This document shows, piece by piece, positions 57,253 to 64,000 of a stretch of 64,000 nt of DNA (position 1 is its first letter; the number at the start of each line of letters is the position of its first letter). The notes beneath the pieces were generated by a model that saw only the letters and a program-made list of their open reading frames with translations, was not told where the DNA came from and did not search any database. The DNA lies in NCBI GenBank assembly GCA_047495785.1, contig JBLDXI010000020.1, forward strand, positions 744,001 to 808,000. Reading direction: 5' to 3'. The stretch is from Lepidodermella squamata. Lineage: Eukaryota; Gastrotricha. A program made the position numbers and the translations under genes.

Positions 57253-60153
57253 ATGAGAATATTAATTGCAATATTAATAGCGACAAATGCTTTCATTTTT
57301 AAACCCACCTACGCCCAGAGTAACATGAAGGCATCGTTCTACGACCCGATGCCCTCTGTTATCAAGCCGAGTAATTTGGGCGGATTCGCGTCTTCAAAGC
57401 CTGAGTTATCAGTACTCAGCTCTATATCTTATGGCAAGTATCTCACTTGAAGAGTTGGGAAATTTTGATAAATTTCGATTTTAAGGTGGCACTTTACTAC
57501 CATTGGGACCGCTATGCACGGAAGGTATCAGAATCGCAGTTCAAGAGATCAAACGTAACAATCTATTCGACCGTTTTGATCTGGTGGTTGAGAACTACGA
57601 CGATAGGGTGAGTAAAGAAAAACAATGCAGCCCACACATTTTATTTATGAATTTTTTACCGCAGAGCAATGCATCGATTTCAGTGCGACCTATCATTGAT
57701 AATTTGATGAGAGCAAGTTTCAACCGCTTGCCCATCCTACTGGGGCCTACATTCAGCCTTCAGCGTCAAATCGCCCCAATTTTAAGTCACCTAAATTTCA
57801 TCGGAGTGCGTGAAATTCGGGAAAATTAAGGTTGAGTAGCTATAAACTTTAATTTTCCAGATCGCCGCTATTGGACCAGGTGAGAATCGCCCGGACGATC
57901 GAAAATCCACCGGTTCATTCTACGTCCTGCATCCTTCGATGGAAACATTTTATCGATCAGTTCATGCCCTGGTTAAAGGCAACGGATGGTCGCGGGTGTA
58001 CCTGCTCACTGAAACCTCAGTGGCTAAATCAAACGTGAGCCAGCTTAATAATATCGCAATTTTTTTACGCATTGAATTTTTTAGAGACAAATCGCCATGA
58101 TGGAGGAGTTTTCGAAGCGCAACATGACTTTGGCTGGGAGGGCTGAAATTAATTTGCCCCCTGGTGCTAGTATCCCTCAGCAGGAAGATATCCTCGAGGC
58201 CCTTACTGTCCTGAAATCAATGGATGCCCGAATAATTTTGATGGATCTAGCGTCACCAGCCTACGTCGCCTGTTTGATGTTCAGGCTTGGTATTTACGGC
58301 CCGAAATTCGTCTTCGTCAGCATCAGTGGCGCCAACTTTCTGCCGAACGATAAACTGCGTTACGGCTGGTGCAACGAGCGCATGCTTTACGAGGTTCTGC
58401 AGAGCTTTTTGTTTTTAGGGCAGGAACTTAACGCTAATGCGAATCCGGAAGACACAGACGCGATGGGTATGACAGGCTCAAGGTTCGACACAACGCTTAG
58501 AGAGCGCATCGATCGACCCGATTTGAGCCCGTACTGGTTCAGCTTGAGAACCTTTTGCTACGAACAAACTGTCGCAGCTGCGATGGCACTCAGTGAAGTG
58601 GAGGAAAAATTGAATGAAGGTTCGTAAATTTTACTGAATTAAACAAAAATGATCCCTATTTTTTTATAGTTGATGATTCATTGATAAATTGGACTGTGAA
58701 CACGAAAAAATTTCAAACTTATGGCCATCATCTTCACAGAGAAATCAGAGCTATTGTTGAGAAGCTTCAATATCAAAGTGTTGGGGTTAATGTTAACCAA
58801 ACGTTCAATTCTCGCCAAGGAACCACTATTTTCTACCAAGTTCAGAGCGCACCTCGATTCGAACAAGATGCGCTGTATTCCGATAGGATTCGCGTAGTTC
58901 CAGTTGGGCGTTACGATGAAGTGACTGACTCGATGGTTCACGGTCCTTACTCGTATTCCTGGAGGACTGCCAACGGCCTGCCCCCAGTAGATTCTCTGGC
59001 TGTAATCGGGACAGTTCAGCCGGTAATTGATCGATTGACGGATGCTTTCTTCAAATCCATCGCCGCTGTTATGCTGATAATTGGTTTGATTCTATTGAAA
59101 TTGAATTTCCATCGAATGCGTCGCTCGAAGATCAAGAAGACAATTCCTGAGATGAATGGGTTGATTTTGATGGGGCTCTGCGTGATCATCGCCAGCTTAC
59201 TGTTTCTACCCGGTCATAGCTCGGAAACAGTCAACGTCCAATGCACGATAACAGCGATTCTCCTCGTTTTCGGCTTCACCCTGGCTACAACAGGAATGTT
59301 GGCCAAGCTCCAGATTTGCTTCCTGGTGTGGCAAAACTTTGAAATGAGCAAAAACGCCGAGGAATCCCCAACGCAGTCACCAATATCATTAACAAATCTT
59401 ATGAACATCAAACGTCGAACGCCGATAATGCGTAGACCGAGTGTTGCGCCATATTTGTACCCTAGCATGCCTAGGCTATCACTAGCAGCCGCTCTACCGC
59501 CGCCAGGCCGGCGAGGATCGCGGCTGTATAACCTGAAGAACCACGAAAAAGCTTTCATTCACATGCTGATCGAGCCAGCTATCATTCTCACGGTGTTGTG
59601 GTCGTTGATTCAAACGCTTATTCTAGGCGTGTGGCTTGTTAACAAGCCGTTCAAGGTTGTTAATGTAGCGAGCGACGACTCAACCAGTGACGCCATTGCC
59701 ATTCGTAGTTACCGCTTAGCCTGTCAAGCTCAGGTCACTTCACCCTCAGATATTGGACTACTCGCCAGTTTCCCTTGTCTATACGCTATAGTTTTTGTTA
59801 GATCTATTCTTCTATCCTACAGTCTGCGAAGACAGGTATAGTTTATCTTTGGCAATTGATGAAAATTATAAAAATTTTATTTAGGATTGGGCCCTTTGTG
59901 GAGCGAGTGATTTGCACCTCATTACGAATGCCACTTACGCAATTGGAATTTTCGTCTCAGGGACTTCAGTGATTCTATTCGCATTCCTACGGCAGGATCC
60001 GACTGATTTTTCGACAATGCTTTCAGTGATAATTCTGGGCATCGCCATCATAGGACTCGCCGTTATTTTTCTTCCCAAGGTAAGGTGACATATCGCCTCA
60101 TTTGATATAAGATCCATTTTTTTCTTCAGGTTCGCAAGCGTTACTTCTTGTAA
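57253..60153 (+). CDS. GABA-B-like class C GPCR, copy 2
   Basis: Eight exons: 57253-57433, 57486-57607, 57665-57805, 57861-58034, 58085-58619, 58670-59835, 59885-60079 and 60130-60153; introns 49-57 bases; 845 residues. The first intron uses a GC donor (G/GCAAGT), the only GC-AG intron found with confidence. Signal peptide MRILIAILIATNAF; flytrap domain with PLGPLCTEGIRIAVQEIKRN, NRLPILLGPTFSLQRQ and ARIILMDLASPAYVACLMFR; seven helices from FFKSIAAVMLIIGLILLKL, with IPEMNGLILMGL, LVFGFTLATTGMLAKLQICF and a final helix ending IIGLAVIFLPK. The 141-base exon and the 8-codon last exon have exact counterparts in copy 1. Longer Ser/Pro/Arg-rich loop between TM3 and TM4. Neuromodulatory receptor by family; ligand unknown. 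Confidence 0.85.
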
Positions 60154-60304
60154 ATCGTGCGGATATGTTTATATCGGAAATCACGCCAGAGTTCACGCGG
60201 AAGTTCAGCCGTAACACTTCAAAATGATTCATATGTCCATAATTTCTAATAAAGCGACGCTTTCAGCTTTTCAATGAATGATTGCTGAAAGCTGATTTAT
60301 TTTT

Positions 60305-61465
60305 TTAATATTTTCCACCTGTAATTGCCATAAACGCAGCATAGCCATTAATTACACCGAAGAAGAGTAAAGCGACAGCAAATACGAAAAAGTCAACAAT
60401 ACGTCCCTTAGTTATATGAAATTGCCGGTAAATGTACACTTTTACGTTGAAGAATTTCGGCCATCCGTGAACGTAGCCGCAGCTTAGCAATGTGTAAATT
60501 GTCAGAGCCCATGAGAATAGAATTGCAAAATCGGTGTAATTTCCGAGAAAGGTTCGTTGCGGTTTATCAGGAACGTGCTTCAAAATTTGACCTTGGAGGA
60601 AGGTCTGGGCTAATAGCAGGGTCACGCTGAACATTGGCCGATCTGGGAGGTGAGGAACCATGAACAGGGAGGCCAGGCTCAAACTCGATAGTAAGCAGGA
60701 AGGGGCGAGGAGGTTGTTCAGATAAAAGTCTGGAATCCTCCTCATTCGAAACGAAAAAGTTGCCATACTCCGATTTCCTAATAGATCGATCAAGCTCAGC
60801 CGCGTGTAGATTCCCTCCATCACCCAACTTTCCGTCTCGCTGATGAAATTCGGCTTAATATCGAAGGTTGCTGAGATGAAACCGACTGCTGACACGAATT
60901 CTTGCATAGCAAACTCAACTGTGCAGTTTTGACTATCGAAAGGGAACATTGCGAACCTGAGGTCGCATTTCGAAGAAAAAACGCCGTAGCGTTGCCAGGT
61001 GAACTCGAAGGTGTTGTTCTTCATTGTTTTCACGAAAAGCCGGTTGTTGAATCCATCGACCATTCCGTAGTTATTCACTGTATTCTGATGATTAACATTA
61101 GGTTTCCAGAAATAGTCCGATACTAAATAGATCGTTTTCTGGCGGGGAAATGTGTACTGAAGGCATGTTACATTCCAGGCAATACGAACTGATCCGGAGA
61201 ATGAAAACGTCTCGCCGATATCGTCGATTCCGTGAAAATGGCCGGGTTGAAGAACAGCAGTTACATTCGTTCGTTGACATATTGGCGTGACGGCAGATCC
61301 GCCTTCGGGACATGTTGGCGAGTAAATTTCGGGTGAAAATTTCGAGCAATTAACCATGAGTTCGGTCATTTGAGTGTGAATAAGCTCCATTAACAGTTCA
61401 CTGGCAGCTTTATCAACCAATATAACCAGCAGAAGGAATAGAAATTGAGATAATAAGGCAAACAT
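60305..61465 (-). CDS. Cys-loop ligand-gated ion channel subunit (nAChR-like)
   Basis: 386 residues in one exon. Signal peptide (MFALLSQFLFLLLVILVDKAAS), then a beta-sheet ligand domain with WKPNVNHQN and the hallmark Cys-loop CDLRFAMFPFDSQNC (13 residues between cysteines). Four membrane helices follow: FYLNNLLAPSCLLSSLSL (M1), FSVTLLLAQTFLQGQIL (M2), NYTDFAILFSWALTIYTLL (M3) and VDFFVFAVALLFFGVINGY (M4). There is no Pro-Ala-Arg motif before M2 (the sequence reads PHLPDRP), so an anion pore is not supported. The M3-M4 loop is only about 30 residues, far shorter than in typical nicotinic subunits. A vicinal Cys pair in loop C was not seen, so it may be a non-alpha or unusual subunit. Confidence 0.85.
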   Translation of the reverse strand: MFALLSQFLFLLLVILVDKAASELLMELIHTQMTELMVNCSKFSPEIYSPTCPEGGSAVTPICQRTNVTAVLQPGHFHGIDDIGETFSFSGSVRIAWNVTCLQYTFPRQKTIYLVSDYFWKPNVNHQNTVNNYGMVDGFNNRLFVKTMKNNTFEFTWQRYGVFSSKCDLRFAMFPFDSQNCTVEFAMQEFVSAVGFISATFDIKPNFISETESWVMEGIYTRLSLIDLLGNRSMATFSFRMRRIPDFYLNNLLAPSCLLSSLSLASLFMVPHLPDRPMFSVTLLLAQTFLQGQILKHVPDKPQRTFLGNYTDFAILFSWALTIYTLLSCGYVHGWPKFFNVKVYIYRQFHITKGRIVDFFVFAVALLFFGVINGYAAFMAITGGKY

Positions 61466-61809
61466 TTCAATTTCATATACTGATGATCCTCTAAGATGCG
61501 AAATTTTAAGACATACTAATTTTCTGTGGCATAAATTTGCCTGGATTGCGATTATTTTGAAAATACCTCAGATTCATCAAAGAACTCAATTGAGAGACAC
61601 TTTTAAGATTTTTAATGGAAATTAATCAATAACACTTAAGATATAGGTGAGACTTGCTGTGCGATGGTTCGCCCATTACCTCTCAGATATCAAGCAGATA
61701 TATTTAAGGCGCGAATGTTCCACTTTTAGTCGCAAAATAGCAAACATATAAGACAGCTATGTACATATATTACAAAAATGACGATGTGACCGTCAAATTG
61801 GTCCAATTT
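61466..61809. other. Short intergenic spacer
   Basis: 0.34 kb between the channel gene (start on the right) and the nuclear receptor 3' end, both on the minus strand. AT-rich with no open frame; presumably promoter of the channel gene and 3' UTR of the receptor gene. Confidence 0.4.
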
Positions 61810-62916
61810 TCAAGCATGAAGACTTTGCATTACTTCGATAACCAGCGCGCTAGATTTTCTTAGATCAGGATACCTTTCCAAAATAGCCCGTATCGCCGTG
61901 AATCGCCTTTCGCCGATGCCAGACAGTTTCAACAATAAATTCGAGATTGCGGCTTTTCTGTCTTGGTCGCAGCACTTTTCACTAATAGCGTTCAAATAAC
62001 GAGCTGGCTTTGATTCGCCAGATAGGGCACCGTAGAAAAGAGTGGCCAGAAGCAATGCTTTTTCCGATTTCGATGGAGAGCAATGATTCAAGGCATCGCG
62101 GATTACCACGAGCTCATCCGTACTATACTGTAGAAAATGACTGATGATAATAAATTCATTTATAATAAAATTATAAGTAAATTACAGAGAGCTCGGGAAA
62201 AAGACAGCTGATTTCTTCCAGTAGGTATACCGTTCTTCGAAAAGTCGCCGCCGAGTTGCACATGGCAATTATTGAAATGAGAGGTGTTGATTGGGCGAAA
62301 AGCTTGCAACGATCTGAATAATCGAGCTCTTTGAAACCAGGGATTCGTCTAACAAACTGAGATAAGATTTGAGCTATCTCACAGCCATTCGTCATAAAAG
62401 CTTCCCAGACACCGACATATCCGCTGGATGAGTTGATAAAATGCCTGCTTCGACACTCGTTGGCGTCCTTTATAAACGATGCTGACGCTGCTACAAGGTG
62501 TTTGAAATCTTGCTCCATTTGCGCGACATCCTGACAGAGTGGTTTCTTGAAGATCACACATTCAGACTGGGATATGCTTGATTGCCCATCCTCGATCGGC
62601 ATTGCTCGAAAGTTCATACCAGCGCTAATGCAACGATCGAACCTGCACTTCGGACACATCTTTCGCCATGCAAAATTAGATCTCTGAGTAATTTCGCTGG
62701 CTCTTGAGTTTTGCCAGCAAGAATTGGCGCTGTGCTGCAATTTCTGATAGACCAACCGCTGTCTGGTGAAGAATCGTTTACAGGCGTGGCAAATTGCTCC
62801 GCCCCGGTAAGAAATAGCTGCATTTGCCCCACAAATCTGATAATAAATGCAATATTATGAATGTTAAATTGAAAATACCGTTCTATTACTGTGCACAATC
62901 GTCCAGATTCAGCCAT
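61810..62916 (-). CDS. Divergent nuclear receptor with aberrant second zinc finger
   Basis: Three exons, 62890-62916, 62186-62836 and 61810-62127; introns 53 and 58 bases; 331 residues. The 27-base first coding exon (MAESGRLCT) supplies the first zinc cysteine, so splicing builds CTICGANAAISYRGG. Zinc finger 1 is complete (C-x2-C, C-x2-C in AICHACKRFF) with an unusual P-box (CHACKR). In finger 2 the usual first pair is reduced to one Cys (NSCWQNS), with enlarged spacing before CPKCRFDRC. The GMNFRAM motif closes the domain. The ligand-binding domain is short but recognisable (GFKELDYSDRCKLFAQSTPL, LLATLFYGALSG, RRFTAIRAILERYPDL). DNA binding may be altered. Subfamily not assigned; an upstream exon cannot be excluded. 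Confidence 0.8.
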
Positions 62917-64000
62917 GTAAATCGATAATCGATACAGACCCTGCTTAGGTTTGCGGAGACTCAGAGTTGCTGCGTCTAATGCTTGAAAAATACTAAATGA
63001 TCGAGCCACTCTCAATTTGTAAATTGCCGTGAAATCTAATCACATACACGCTTCAGTGAGTTTTTTTCTACCCGGCTGTCTCAGGCCTGAGGTACACATA
63101 GTTCTCTGTGATTGAACTTGACAGGCTTCACTGCTATTGGTTGTCAATCAACAGCCAGTCAGATCTATTTAATTGCTAATCATGAAATTCGGGACTGACA
63201 ATTTTGTGTTTTCACGGATTTTATTGAATCGGAACTGACACATTTATATTATCGTTTAAAGTTTTTGTACAAACCTTCACATTCTGGTAACGGAGTGCTT
63301 CATTAGTCCCAGATTAGTCTAATGGACGACACTGCTCGCTAATAATATGTCAAGAGCACACCAATTTAACTGACTATGGGCGTGCTCAAAAAGTCTCAGA
63401 GCTTCAGAATGCAGTTTCTGAATTGCTCAGGATTGTTTTCTGATTGCGTACTAATATTTTCAACTGAAAATCCAAGGGAAGGAAGAGCAACTCAATTGAA
63501 GGAAAATGGTCTAGTTACGGACATTTCTCAAAAAGCATTTGATTTTCCTTTTTTGGAAATAAACGCCAAATGGAAAACAGTCCCTGCATAGAGCACCCCG
63601 CCCTAATTTCGGCCACTATTTAGGTATTTCCTACTTTGCCAGCCACGTGAATTTTTAGAAAATATTCGGCAAAAGCAGAATTAAAGACAAGTTCTTAGGC
63701 TATCGAATGCCGCTTTCCGCGAGTCCGGACGATTTTACCTTGATTTATGGTGAATTTTTTAGTCACCCGGCCGGAATTAGGGAGCGAGGTGCCCTAATTT
63801 CAGCCACCTCATCCAGGTACACTAATACCACAAATTTGGTATTGTTAGATGTGCTTCAAAAAGCTGACTTTAAAAACGCATTTGTTGCTTCACCTGTGAG
63901 CTTTTCCTTGACGCTAGACGACGTGATGCCTGAAACTCTGGTGTTTATGGTACCGGAGAGAGGTACAATTTTGACTGGTACAAGTTTGATAACTTTTTCT
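62917..64000. other. Right-end region without recognised genes
   Basis: 1.1 kb. A 71-codon plus-strand frame at 63376-63591 shows no domain. Direct and inverted copies of a GCCCTAATTTC motif are described separately. The left part is probably the promoter of the nuclear receptor gene. Confidence 0.4.
63591..63807. repeat. Direct repeat with adjacent hairpin
   Basis: Two copies of GAGC-(N)5-GCCCTAATTTCGGCCAC (63591-63616 and 63782-63807, with few mismatches) lie 190 bases apart. Just before the second copy the inverse AATTAGGG occurs (63775-63782), so AATTAGGG and CCCTAATT can pair over a 9-base loop. Possibly the edge of an unrecognised mobile element that continues past the window. Confidence 0.45.

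Noticed and set aside
63376-63591. 71-codon plus-strand frame at the right end
   Set aside because: Starts with an ordinary ATG but shows no recognisable domain and ends at a repeat copy.

Overview
This window is animal nuclear DNA. Every gene I could resolve is a metazoan-type gene, most are split by GT-AG introns, and the set includes nuclear receptor, class C GPCR, Cys-loop channel, Mediator and CAF-1 genes. The genome is compact. Almost all introns I could place are 45-62 bases, single genes follow each other on either strand, and there are no operons or prokaryotic signals. I cannot name the species. The short introns and a short internal (TTAGGG)n tract suit a small-bodied invertebrate, but that is an inference. 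Exon joins were worked out by hand from frame continuity, splice consensus and comparison with paralogs or remembered human relatives.

Layout. 0-6 kb, minus strand: a possible partial gene, a MED30-like Mediator subunit, then three tandem paralogs of the MPPE1/PGAP5 metallophosphoesterase family whose metal-binding motifs are largely destroyed. 6.9-10.7 kb, plus: RAD51 with no intron in its coding region, then CAF-1 p150 (CHAF1A) in six exons. 11-18.4 kb, minus: two tandem ten-exon paralogs with the order ARM-like helices, TIR, SAM-like. 19-32.6 kb: an NPC2-like ML-domain protein, a CDC34/UBE2R E2, MRNIP, two secreted low-complexity proteins, GALT, TM2D1 and GOLPH3. 34-44 kb: SLC25A46, a mesh/MUC4-like NIDO-AMOP-VWD mucin with an 18-base repeat array, TBCA, an uncertain Ser/Thr-rich gene, and an ARMH1 homolog with two apparent frameshifts.

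44-48 kb is almost empty apart from an interstitial telomere-type tract and a small Cys-rich ORF. 48-53 kb holds a five-PDZ scaffold and an ENPP-family ectoenzyme that has lost its nucleophile and several metal ligands. 53.6-62.9 kb is a membrane-receptor neighbourhood: two divergent GABA-B-like receptors with a small single-pass protein gene between them, a Cys-loop channel, and a nuclear receptor with an aberrant second zinc finger.

The most interesting signals are: (1) independent enzyme death in two surface or lumenal phosphoesterase families, including a tandem trio with graded motif loss; (2) the paired ARM-TIR-SAM genes, whose domains are permuted relative to SARM1 and which keep the likely NADase glutamate; (3) the GABA-B-like receptor pair with a tiny membrane protein between; (4) the divergent nuclear receptor. 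Several genes (MRNIP, the 76-residue membrane protein, the terminal exons of the receptors) appear only after splicing by hand, and NPC2-like and TBCA contain stop-free in-frame introns that inflate naive ORFs.
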